A stretch of 64,000 nt of DNA from CALODL01 sp942492115 (lineage in GTDB: Bacteria > Planctomycetota > Phycisphaerae > UBA1845 > CAIVHJ01). The stretch is from the NCBI GenBank assembly GCA_942492115.1, contig CALODL010000015.1, positions 186,001-250,000 on the forward strand, read 5' to 3'. Below, piece by piece: positions 35,160 to 43,645 of this stretch. Each line of letters starts with the position of its first letter. Position 1 is the stretch's first letter. The position numbers and the translations under genes are program-made. The notes below the pieces were generated by a model. It had not been told where the DNA came from and ran no database searches. It saw only the letters and a program-made list of their open reading frames with translations.

Positions 35160-36638
35160 ATGCCCTCACCAAACGAAACGACAGTTGCCAAACTCGAACC
35201 TCAACTCGTCTGGCGGATCTTCGCAGGACTGGCTGATACGCCACGTCCATCCAAGCAGGAGACTGCGATTCGTCGCCATGTCATCGACTTCGCCGCCGGC
35301 AACAACCTCGTTGCTCGCGAGGATACCGCGGGCAACGTGATCGTCACCGTCCCGGCATCGTCCGGCCAGGACAGCGCACCAACGACGGTCCTGCAGGCCC
35401 ACCTCGACATGGTCTGCGAAAAAAACCGCGGCACAGCCCATGACTTCGATAACGATGCCATCAAGTTGATCGTCGATGAAGACACTGCAGGCGAGCGCAT
35501 CGTGCGCGCGGACGGCACGACACTCGGCGCGGACAACGGCATCGGTGTGGCCATGGCCCTGGCGGCAGCTCTCGATCCAGAGGTCAAGCACGGACCTCTT
35601 GAACTTCTATTCACCATCGACGAAGAAGATGGCATGACGGGGGCCAAGGCGTTGACCCCCGAATCGTTCACTGGTCGACAGCTCTTGAACCTGGACTCGG
35701 AGGAGGACACGGTCATCTACATCGGGTGTGCCGGTGGGTGCGATACCAACCTGGACGTTGGTTTCGCCACTGCATCGGTTACAGAGACCGAGGCTCTGCG
35801 CGTTGCCGTACGCGGCCTGCGCGGTGGACACTCTGGATGTGACATTCACGAGAATCGTGGCAACGCCATCAAGATGCTGGCAGCTGTCCTCTCCGCCACC
35901 CCTGCCTGCCGCATAGCCGAGATCCACGGTGGGAGCAAGCGCAACGCAATACCGCGCGAAGCCTCTGCTCTGGTCGCGGGGCCGGCGGGCACCTTCGATG
36001 CGCTGCGGGCTGCAGCCGACCGAATCGTCAGCGCCGCACGTCATGAATCAGCCGAGCCTGAAGCGGTTATCGATGTCACGGCCCACGCCGCGCCTGCCCA
36101 GGCCATCACCGCCGAGGACAGCACCCGACTGGTTGCCCTGCTCGGCGCCGTGCCGCACGGTGTGCTGGGCATGAGTCAGGCCATACCGGGCCTGGTGCAA
36201 ACCTCCAACAACCTGGCGACAGTCGCATCCATCACGACTGCCCACACGTTGCGCGTGACTCTGGGAACCCTCTCGCGCAGCTCCTCGACCACGCGCATCG
36301 GAGAAGCCTGCGCGCAAATTGCAGCGGTCGGGCACCTCGTCGGCGCGACCGTCGAGACGGCCAATGAATACCCAGGCTGGGAACCCGATCCGCGTTCCGC
36401 AATTCTCGCTACTTGCGCACAAGTCTACGAGTCCCTGTTCGGGACGACTCCAGATGTCACCGCGATACATGCGGGCTTGGAATGCGGCATCATTGGCCAG
36501 CGTGTCGGAGACGTCGACATGGTCTCGTTCGGTCCGCGCATCGAAGGCGCCCACAGTCCGGATGAGCGGGTCTATGTTGACTCGGTCGGCAAGTCGTGGC
36601 GTTATCTGATCGCCGTACTGGCCGCCCTCGCCACTTAG
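35160..36638 (+). CDS. pepD: Cytosol non-specific dipeptidase (Xaa-His dipeptidase)
   Basis: 492 residues from the ATG at 35160, preceded by a CAAGGA site. M20/PepD motifs: LQAHLDMVCEKNRG holds metal His and Asp, TLGADNGIGVAMALA holds the bridging Asp, and IDEEDGMTGAKAL gives the catalytic Glu pair. LRGGHSGCDIHENRGNAIK is the dimer/substrate segment and LECGIIGQRV is near the C-terminal metal ligand. The enzyme splits small peptides, mainly dipeptides, with zinc in the cytoplasm. Its TAG stop touches the left end of the 164-bp repeat. Confidence 0.93.
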   Translation: MPSPNETTVAKLEPQLVWRIFAGLADTPRPSKQETAIRRHVIDFAAGNNLVAREDTAGNVIVTVPASSGQDSAPTTVLQAHLDMVCEKNRGTAHDFDNDAIKLIVDEDTAGERIVRADGTTLGADNGIGVAMALAAALDPEVKHGPLELLFTIDEEDGMTGAKALTPESFTGRQLLNLDSEEDTVIYIGCAGGCDTNLDVGFATASVTETEALRVAVRGLRGGHSGCDIHENRGNAIKMLAAVLSATPACRIAEIHGGSKRNAIPREASALVAGPAGTFDALRAAADRIVSAARHESAEPEAVIDVTAHAAPAQAITAEDSTRLVALLGAVPHGVLGMSQAIPGLVQTSNNLATVASITTAHTLRVTLGTLSRSSSTTRIGEACAQIAAVGHLVGATVETANEYPGWEPDPRSAILATCAQVYESLFGTTPDVTAIHAGLECGIIGQRVGDVDMVSFGPRIEGAHSPDERVYVDSVGKSWRYLIAVLAALAT

Positions 36639-36801
36639 TGCCCCATTTCACAATTCTTTGTAGGGTTTTCCGGACGCTATGCCGCCCTGGACTGTGTTGC
36701 TCGTCGTCAACGATGTCAGGCATCGCCTCCTCGTCGCGCCGTGCCCAACACGACAAGCGCCGCGGAGAACCCTACACCCAATTATGAAAGGGAGCACTTA
36801 G
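36638..36801 (+). repeat. MITE-like dispersed repeat, copy 1
   Basis: A 164-bp block starting in the pepD stop codon, with a second inverted-orientation copy at 48143-48305. I counted three mismatches and one gap between the copies. The ends form imperfect terminal inverted repeats: 36637-36671 against 36764-36798, matching at 28 of 35 positions when one is reverse-complemented. No good coding frame is present. The structure suggests a non-autonomous mobile element; target duplications are not clear. Confidence 0.8.
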
Positions 36802-36899
36802 CACGGTCTCACGACCCGTCGCCGAACACGGGGACGGCGCGCACGGAATTCCACCATCCGGGAGGTGATCTCGCCTGCCGGCGAGGGGGGTGTCCGGCG

Positions 36900-38357
36900 C
36901 TATTCGCTGGACGCAGGCTCGTCGACAATCACAAATGAACCGTCAGTCTGCTCAGCGATGAACACGTAGTCCAACTGGTAATACGTCTTTCCCCCTTCGT
37001 TGAGAACCATCGCACCGTCAGGCAGCACTGCCAGTTTTCCACCGATTGGAGGATCCTCCACGATGTAGCGATTCTTCGTACCATCGGGATCTGCGACATA
37101 GAAGACGGCATCAATGTAGTAGTACTTCTTGTCATCGATATCCATCGTCGGCGTATCCGCAGGAATGCTGTCAAAATCAGCCACTTCCCAGGCTGGTGGC
37201 GCAGTCACGACGAATTTCCCGCTGGCCGACTCCTCGGCAGGCGCGTAGTAGGTGTCACCGTACTGGTAGACCGTACCATTGTCCTCGTCGTATTTTTCAG
37301 CATTGCTCGGCAAGGCCTCGACGAGGGCACCGAGGGGCGCATCGACAGTCACGTAATGCGTGTCACCATCGCGCATGATCTCGACGTAGAACGTGTTCTC
37401 CTGGGCGCTGAAATAGTATTGCTGGTCGTCAACCTCGACCTGCGTGGCATCATCGGGCAACGCCTCGACTTCGTAGTCTGCCGGCGGCGCCACCGGCACG
37501 TAGCCGCTATTGCCGTCATTCTCGGCCTGGACATACCAGACATGGGTATCGGGGTCGTAGTAGTACGGGTATGACGTATTGTCGACAATGACGGTCCGCG
37601 GACGTAGAGCGGCAACCGTAATCGCCGTCGCGCCGACCCACCGACGCCGTCGCCAGTAATCAGAATAGTAGTCGCAATAGCGGTGGTAGTAATGGCGATG
37701 ATAGCGGTAGCCTGCATAGGCCCACGTTCCACGCCGAAGGGTCCGCCGCGCCCACCGTCGATGATAGCGGTGATGCTGCAGGTGGCGACGAGCGGGCGCG
37801 TGCCCGAGACGGTGGGCTGGATGTCTATACGCAGGACCATGGTGCGCCACGGTGTGACGATGATGTTGCGAATACATCCCACGCGTCGTCCGGGTGGTCG
37901 TCCGCGTCCGAGTGGTCGTCGTCCTTCGGCGTGTCGCCCCATGATAGCTTGACGAACGCCGCACCGATTGACTGTGGGCGACCCCACGGTTCACGGTCGA
38001 ACCGTGAACGCGACTGCGCTCGACGGTCCTGTTCCCGCGATTCTGCTGGGTCGCGCGTGGCGTCGTATCGTGGGGCCGCGCGGATCGTGGCTGGGCTGCG
38101 CGGTGCTGAGCCGAACCCGAACGAGTGTTGTGCCGCTGGGAGGGCTGCCGAGAGTGCTGATTCCGCGAATGATGCTGTGATGAATGCCGTGTGCCACCGC
38201 CGTAGTTGCCGTTGCGGACCGATTGCCCGCCATGGCCACCTCGGCTGACCGAGCGGCCGCCACCGCCACGGCCGCCGCGGCGTTGTGCCGGTGCCGGAAC
38301 AACGAGCAGCAGGGCAAACAGCACGAGCACGCCTGTGTACAGTGTCGTGCGACTCAT
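36900..38357 (-). CDS. DUF6515-family protein with tandem C-terminal repeats
   Basis: 485 residues. The ATG at 38357 overlaps the DUF2092 stop (ATGA), with GGAGG upstream. A signal peptide (MSRTTLYTGVLVLFALLLV...APAQ) is followed by about 200 residues very rich in Arg, His, Gly and Ser. A hydrophobic/Tyr segment (AITVAALRPRTVIVDN) comes next. The C-terminal 240 residues hold about four repeats with the pattern V-x-A-L-P-x-x-A-x-x...G-x-x-Y-Y-x-x-x-x-x-F-Y-V, as in DUF6515. The protein is exported, perhaps to the periplasm or surface. Function is unknown, but the pairing with a DUF2092 gene is meaningful because both are exported and translationally coupled. Confidence 0.78.
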   Translation of the reverse strand: MSRTTLYTGVLVLFALLLVVPAPAQRRGGRGGGGRSVSRGGHGGQSVRNGNYGGGTRHSSQHHSRNQHSRQPSQRHNTRSGSAQHRAAQPRSARPHDTTPRATQQNRGNRTVERSRVHGSTVNRGVAHSQSVRRSSSYHGATRRRTTTTRTRTTTRTTRGMYSQHHRHTVAHHGPAYRHPAHRLGHAPARRHLQHHRYHRRWARRTLRRGTWAYAGYRYHRHYYHRYCDYYSDYWRRRRWVGATAITVAALRPRTVIVDNTSYPYYYDPDTHVWYVQAENDGNSGYVPVAPPADYEVEALPDDATQVEVDDQQYYFSAQENTFYVEIMRDGDTHYVTVDAPLGALVEALPSNAEKYDEDNGTVYQYGDTYYAPAEESASGKFVVTAPPAWEVADFDSIPADTPTMDIDDKKYYYIDAVFYVADPDGTKNRYIVEDPPIGGKLAVLPDGAMVLNEGGKTYYQLDYVFIAEQTDGSFVIVDEPASSE

Positions 38358-39130
38358 GGCTTGACCTCCTCGTCGTTGCGCGGGGGCACCTCGATCGTCT
38401 TGGCATCGGGTGGCACGTGAGCCGTGAACGATGCATCTGACAGTTTTTGCTTGAGAGTCCACTCCAGAAAATCAACATTGAACCATGGCATGTGCGGATC
38501 AGTCGTCCAGGTGATCGAGTACTTGACCGGCAGTGGATCTCCCTTCGTCGGTATCCACATCTGGTAGTCGACATCGGCCTTGGAGAAGGCCACGTGGTGA
38601 CACGACTTACCGGCGATGTGGGCTTCTCCGGCGTACACCGCAGCCGTCATCCCGTCGAGGAATGAAGCTTCGGCATCCGAATAAATAAAATCCAGCAACG
38701 GGGGCGGCGATATGCTGTAGGTATCGAGTACGTGGTCCAGCATCGCGTTGATCGTATCGGGAACATCGAGCCGCGCAACGGTATTGGCTTCGGCATCGAA
38801 GTGGGTCAGGACTTTGCCGTCATACCACGTACGCAAGACCGCCCCATCGTCTCGAGTCGACAGCCCGTACATCTTGTTCGGCCTGAACAGCCCCAGCTCC
38901 TGGCGCGCCTCGAACTGCAGCTTCATCCCTGAGTCTTGAACGGCTTCCCAAATCGTCCGTGTCTTGACCACCATTGCAGTCGCGCGATCGAGCACAGCGG
39001 TCATTTTCTTGAGTTCGCTGACGGCTCGCGGATCGATGCTGTCGTCACTGGCGGGCGCCTCGTCTTGAGCCCCAGCCACTCCGCCCAGGATCAACCACCC
39101 GACCAACGCATGTCTTGCATTCATATTCAT
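38354..39130 (-). CDS. DUF2092-family exported protein (LolA-like fold)
   Basis: 258 residues from the ATG at 39130, where GGAG lies 7 bases upstream; an earlier start at 39148 is possible. A signal peptide (ARHALVGWLILGGVAGAQ) precedes the domain. DUF2092 features include TRTIWEAVQDSG-like first strand, FEARQELGLFRPNKMYGL, SISPPPLLDFIYSD, and HIAGKSCHHVAFSKADVDYQ with WIPTKGDPLPVKYSI. The LolA/LolB-like fold suggests binding of a hydrophobic ligand in the periplasm, but ligand and role are unknown. The downstream DUF6515 gene starts inside its stop codon. Confidence 0.85.
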   Translation of the reverse strand: MNMNARHALVGWLILGGVAGAQDEAPASDDSIDPRAVSELKKMTAVLDRATAMVVKTRTIWEAVQDSGMKLQFEARQELGLFRPNKMYGLSTRDDGAVLRTWYDGKVLTHFDAEANTVARLDVPDTINAMLDHVLDTYSISPPPLLDFIYSDAEASFLDGMTAAVYAGEAHIAGKSCHHVAFSKADVDYQMWIPTKGDPLPVKYSITWTTDPHMPWFNVDFLEWTLKQKLSDASFTAHVPPDAKTIEVPPRNDEEVKP

Positions 39131-39358
39131 GTGTGTGCTCCATGGCATTTTATCGCCCAGTCTAGTTGCACCATAACACCCTTCGAATCGAAGTCCAGCA
39201 CCGGCCGCGCCCAGGTTCTCAGGAATCCTGTGTCAGGATCCGGGGATGTCCATCGACGTACTTCACAATCGTAGTTGCACAACCGCAGGCCATCCGGCTG
39301 CCATGGATTGGACCGGGCAGGACGGATCGCCATCCCCACTCAGAGGAGAGAATACAAC

Positions 39359-40006
39359 ATGAAGCAGATTATCAACATCGGCATGCTGACCGCTTTGTTT
39401 GGCCTGGGGGCCGGCAACGCTGCCGCATCATCACGCACATACGAAATAACGCTGACCAACCTCACGCAGGGAGTCGTATTGACGCCCCCGATTTTCGCCC
39501 TGAGCAAACACGAGATCGTGGTCTTCGAACCAGGCACACCTGCCAGCTCCGCGCTGGAGCGACTTGCCGAGGGTGGTCACAGTGACGAGCTACGAACGGC
39601 CTGGGAAGAAGTTGGGATTCAGGATGTCATCCAAACCACGGAAGCGGTCATGCCGGGGTCTACAATGACCGTCCAATTGAAGGGCACGCCCTCTTCGCGG
39701 TTGAACCTGGCTTCAATGCTGCTGCCTACCAACGACGGCTTTGTCGCGGTCAACGGTCGACGTGTGGCCAATGGATTTGCCACACGCATCATTGATCTCC
39801 GGGCATATGACAGCGGAACTGAATTGAACGATGAAGTGTGCACCAACATCCCAGGCCCGCAGTGTGCAGGAGCTGGATTCGATGAAGCGGACGGGGAAGG
39901 CCACGTTGCGCCGCACGCCGGGATCCACGGCGAGGGCGAGCTGTCGCGCCGAACCTACAACTGGGGCAACCCTGTCGCACGAATCACCATCCGCCGGATC
40001 GATTGA
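39359..40006 (+). CDS. Exported spondin-like domain protein
   Basis: 215 residues. The ATG at 39359 follows AGAGGAGAG. A signal peptide (MKQIINIGMLTALFGLGAGNAAA) is followed by a spondin N-terminal-like domain. Its start YEITLTNLTQGVVLTPPIFA and the later CTNIPGPQCAGAGFDEADGEG and HVAPHAGIHG segments are characteristic. Bacterial spondin-like proteins are secreted and of unknown role, while the animal domain binds extracellular matrix. It is divergent from the DUF2092 gene. No PEP-CTERM or lipobox is seen. Confidence 0.8.
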   Translation: MKQIINIGMLTALFGLGAGNAAASSRTYEITLTNLTQGVVLTPPIFALSKHEIVVFEPGTPASSALERLAEGGHSDELRTAWEEVGIQDVIQTTEAVMPGSTMTVQLKGTPSSRLNLASMLLPTNDGFVAVNGRRVANGFATRIIDLRAYDSGTELNDEVCTNIPGPQCAGAGFDEADGEGHVAPHAGIHGEGELSRRTYNWGNPVARITIRRID

Positions 40007-40163
40007 TGACGATATGGTAGTCACTGACCGGGGCCTGACGTACGACCTCCGCGTACGTTGGGCCCTCTGGCTATGCGGTCCCACGCCCAACCGGTCCCAC
40101 TCCCCCTATAGGAGTCGCCCCCGGCGTTGCAGCCCGAATCCCCTTACGACTGCTGGCCGACGA

Positions 40164-40172
40164 TGCTACGAT
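40164..40172 (+). promoter_or_regulatory. Extended -10 element for the DUF2959 gene
   Basis: TGCTACGAT lies 39 bp before the GTG start. A weak -35 (TTACGA, 40144-40149) is 17 bp upstream. The same TGCTA-C-GAT form occurs before the prepilin-like gene. Confidence 0.4.
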
Positions 40173-40210
40173 ATGGTCTCTTCCATGACATGAAACAGGA
40201 GAGCCATCAC

Positions 40211-40858
40211 GTGAGAACCCTTACGCCACTGATCTTGATCGCTGTCGCTACGAACGCGTTGCCTGGATGCTCCAGTATGTACTATGGGACGATGGAGTCG
40301 CTAGGCGTGCCGAAGCGCCAGATTCTCTCGGACCGCGTCGGCAAGGCCCGGGCCGAACAAGAAGACGCGAAGGAAACGTTCGAGGATGCACTCGAACAAT
40401 TCCGTTCCGTAGTCAGTAGCGAGCCGGGGGAACTCGAGAATAAATACCGCCAGCTCAAAACACAGCTCGAGCGGTGCGAGGCGCAAGCCGACGACGTCGC
40501 TGATCGCATCAAGGCCATCGAGAAGGTGGCCCGTGCGCTCTTCGAGGAATGGGAGTCAGAGATGGATGGCTATCAGAGCGACTCCATGCGGCGAACAGCC
40601 GAGAAACAGATGCGCGACACCCGCGAGCGCTACGACCAACTGATGGCCGCAATGAATCGAGCAGAGGACAAGATGCAGCCCGTGCTGGGCGCATTCCGCG
40701 AACAAGTGTTGTTCATGAAGCACAACCTCAATGCTGCCGCGATCGCCTCGCTCCAAGGCGAAGTCGTTGCCATCGAACGCAACGTTGCGGAATTGATTGC
40801 AGAAATGGAGCAGGCCATCGCCGAAGCGGACAAGTTCATCGCAGAAACGCAATCTTAG
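40211..40858 (+). CDS. DUF2959-family lipoprotein
   Basis: 216 residues from a GTG at 40211, chosen because ACAGGAGA lies just upstream; an ATG at 40190 would put that site inside the gene. The N-terminus ends in the lipobox ATNALPGCSS. The rest is long, charged and helical (AKETFEDALEQFRSVVS, NKYRQLKTQLERCEAQADDV, EADKFIAETQS), matching DUF2959, where the conserved start is YYGTMESLGVPKRQIL. The family is a coiled-coil lipoprotein of unknown function. The next gene, also a lipoprotein, starts 39 bp downstream. Confidence 0.83.
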   Translation: MRTLTPLILIAVATNALPGCSSMYYGTMESLGVPKRQILSDRVGKARAEQEDAKETFEDALEQFRSVVSSEPGELENKYRQLKTQLERCEAQADDVADRIKAIEKVARALFEEWESEMDGYQSDSMRRTAEKQMRDTRERYDQLMAAMNRAEDKMQPVLGAFREQVLFMKHNLNAAAIASLQGEVVAIERNVAELIAEMEQAIAEADKFIAETQS

Positions 40859-40897
40859 TCCAGCGCATCCGACTTCGCAGAGAGAGAGGCGTCCACC

Positions 40898-42194
40898 ATG
40901 TCAGCCAGACACGTACTATGGAGCATTGCCTGCCTGTGTATTACAGGCTGCGCGACGCAATCATTCGATCCTTCATTCCTGACCGCTGCGCAATCGCAGG
41001 ATCTCAGCGGCATCGACGAGGTCGATCGGGACTCAACGGGATCAACGACGCGTGGCCCCACACTGTGTTGCCCGCCCTCGACAACGGTCGAGTGTGACGG
41101 GACAGGCAACCATGCAGAACTCGACGCCTGGCTCGACAGCGTCGATGTGATGCACGAGTGCTCAGGTCTGGAGGTTGAAGACGACTTCGACCGGTTGCAT
41201 CCGGATTGCGGAGCATCCGCCAGCGCAAATGTCACCTGGACTGCAACAGACGCATGCGGTGCTGCGATGTGCGCCGCTCGATTCGCCGTCGTGGACCGCA
41301 CACCACCACTCATCGACAGCCCCGCCGACCTGGATTTCATGTGTGACCAATCCGGAAATCAAACTGAAATGATCGAGTGGCTGGGCCACGCCAGCGCGTC
41401 AGACTTGTGCGGACGTACACAGATCACATCAGAGCCGCAGCGACATGATCGGGAATTGCACAACGACTGTCGTGTGGACCGCAACGGACGAGTGCGGCAA
41501 CAGCTCGACGGACACTGCATCATTGACCATTTTCGGCGACACCACACCGCCTGCACTGATGCTCAACGGTGCCGATACCGTCGTTTTGGAGTGTGGCGTG
41601 GACACCTATGTCGAACAGGGTGCCACCGCAACGGACGCCTGTGATGCAACCCTTACGCAAGCAACGATCGCAGGAGATCGAGTCGACGATCATGAGCCGG
41701 GTACGTACGTCGTCCGCTACGGAGCCACGGATTTCTGCGGTTTCGCCGCGGAGCCCATTGAACGCACCGTCATCGTACAGGACACCAGGCCACCGGCGAT
41801 CCACCTGCGTCCCATGATCACCTTGTGGCCACCCAACCACGAAATGGTTCGGTACCATCTTTCGGATTGCGTCGAACTCGTAGACGCCTGTGACGGAAAT
41901 ATTCCTCTTGAAGACATCGCGTATATCAAGTCGATCTACAGCGATGAACCCGAAAACGCCACCGGCGACGGCAACACGACCGGTGATATTCGCCTGATCG
42001 ACACGTTGAATTTCGAGGTCCGCGCCGAACGCCGCGGCAACAGCAACGGACGTGTCTATGGAGTGAACTTCATCATTGAGGACCCCACCGGCGGTGTCAT
42101 CGAAGACACCTGCCGCATTGCAGTGGCCCACGACCAGTCGGGCCGTGGGGCGATCGATGATGGACCACAAAGCGGGTTCACTGTTGTGCCATAG
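40898..42194 (+). pseudogene. Ig/HYR-like repeat lipoprotein, frameshifted
   Basis: The first frame gives a lipoprotein signal (CLCITGCATQ) and two Cys-containing beta domains (CCPPSTTVECDG, NVTWTATDACGAAMC, FAVVDRTPPLIDSPADLDF). Near 41425-41450 the reading moves by one base. The second frame then continues the same pattern (TTTVVWTATDECGNSSTDTA, DTTPPALMLNGADTVVLECG) through to the stop at 42194. The VTWTATDxCGN and D-x-TPP repeats are typical of HYR/Ig-like surface domains. Corrected length would be about 432 residues. The start ATG at 40898 follows GAGAGAGGCG. Either a decaying gene or a one-base sequence error. Confidence 0.8.
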
Positions 42195-42339
42195 GACCTC
42201 GCAGGTCAGCAGCGCCAGGCGTCATGCACCACCGTCTAGCCGAGCCTAAAGTACCACTTGAAGCACACCGTGCCCTGCCGAATTGTGTAACCCCTTGTGG
42301 ATGATGCCCTTTGTGGCCCAATTGGCATTGGACGCAACA

Positions 42340-42368
42340 TTGAAGCGGCCAGGACGACCTGCTACGAT
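42340..42368 (+). promoter_or_regulatory. Sigma-70-type promoter for the prepilin-like gene
   Basis: TTGAAG (42340-42345), a 17-bp spacer, and TACGAT (42363-42368) preceded by TG at 42360-42361. This is the best promoter match I found, about 46 bp before the GTG start. Confidence 0.55.
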
Positions 42369-42414
42369 GTTTTTGGTCGCTCAAATCTTGCCAACGGACC
42401 TGAGAGGACACATC

Positions 42415-43512
42415 GTGAAGTCGCGCGCTTTTACTCTCGTCGAATTACTGGTGGTCATTGCCATCATCGCTCTGCTGGTATCCATTCTGTTGCCCTCGTT
42501 GAACAAGGCACGTGAACAGTCCAAGGAAGTGAAGTGCCTGGCCAACCTCCGTGATATCACCACTGCATCGATTGGATATGCCAACGATGACTCGAGCGGG
42601 TATCTCATTCCGGTGCTGCCCACACTACGCAACGTATCGCACCTGAGCGCCAGCCGCCGGGCCTTCGGGGGCAAGAGTGGAATCCATGACTTCCGGGAGC
42701 ACAGTTACCATTTCCAGAACGAGATCACGTGGTACGGACAACAACAGGGCATGTGGTCGACCAAGAACGGCTTCGGCCCCACCCGGCGACCATTGAACCG
42801 TTTCCTGTATCGCAATCTGCCTGCGGCACGCGAACTCGATCAAATCAAAGTCCTTGATCAAAACATAGCGTTGAAGGATGAAGGTCTGACATATGATCTG
42901 TTCCATTGTCCATCTGACACGGGTTATGACCCTTCACAGGACGGCGATGTCGACGTCATTTTTGGATATGGCGATCATCCATTCAACCGAGAATTCAAGC
43001 TGGCGTTGACGCTGTTCGACGCAATGGGTAACAGCTATGCGACCGATGCCCTGCTCGCAGGCAGCGGCTCACAAGTAGATGCCTACGGTGCCTACTTCCG
43101 CAAATACTCGGCGATACCCAGCCCCAGCCGGATCAACACCTACCTTGAAGGTAAAGGGTTCTACTCCTGCTTCTGGAACGATAGAGCGAGCCAGGAAGAG
43201 TCTTCGTTTACCATGGGCAACCACGGAACTCTCCGACAACACATGGTTTCATTTGCCGACGGCCATGCAAATGCCGTCAAGTTCGAGGTCGCGGATGATG
43301 TGTTCATCATGGGTGGCCGATTGGGCCATTCCGGCAACCCGACGCTGCGCGGCGGGACGACGTTGAACCTCGATTACAACCTCGGTCCAGATCTCAGCCT
43401 GTCCAATATCGCTCACCTGCTCCTGGGTGGCCCGGGGTGGCAAAACCACTGCCAACCCAACCCGCAGGTCACTTCGAAAAGCGTGATGTGGACTGGTAAT
43501 TTCGACGGTTGA
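42415..43512 (+). CDS. Prepilin-like protein with N-terminal methylation signal
   Basis: 365 residues from a GTG at 42415, preceded by GAGAGGA. The N-terminus (KSRAFTLVELLVVIAIIALL) is a textbook type IV prepilin cleavage site and hydrophobic helix, cut before Phe and methylated by a prepilin peptidase. The ending contains HMVSFADGHANAVKF, the late motif shared by the large planctomycete families of prepilin-like proteins. Function of these large pseudopilins is unknown, and many copies occur per genome. The secretin/PilM cluster at 3417-8291 could assemble or export it, but the two are about 34 kb apart. Confidence 0.88.
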   Translation: MKSRAFTLVELLVVIAIIALLVSILLPSLNKAREQSKEVKCLANLRDITTASIGYANDDSSGYLIPVLPTLRNVSHLSASRRAFGGKSGIHDFREHSYHFQNEITWYGQQQGMWSTKNGFGPTRRPLNRFLYRNLPAARELDQIKVLDQNIALKDEGLTYDLFHCPSDTGYDPSQDGDVDVIFGYGDHPFNREFKLALTLFDAMGNSYATDALLAGSGSQVDAYGAYFRKYSAIPSPSRINTYLEGKGFYSCFWNDRASQEESSFTMGNHGTLRQHMVSFADGHANAVKFEVADDVFIMGGRLGHSGNPTLRGGTTLNLDYNLGPDLSLSNIAHLLLGGPGWQNHCQPNPQVTSKSVMWTGNFDG

Positions 43513-43645
43513 TTCAGGCCATATCGAACACATCTGCGCGCCGACGGTCCGAAAACCCCGGCCACCCTTTGCATGCGGTCGCGTACGTGATATCTTCTGC
43601 AGCGCGATCGAGATTCTGCGCCATGCACATTTTGAAGGGTGTTTC

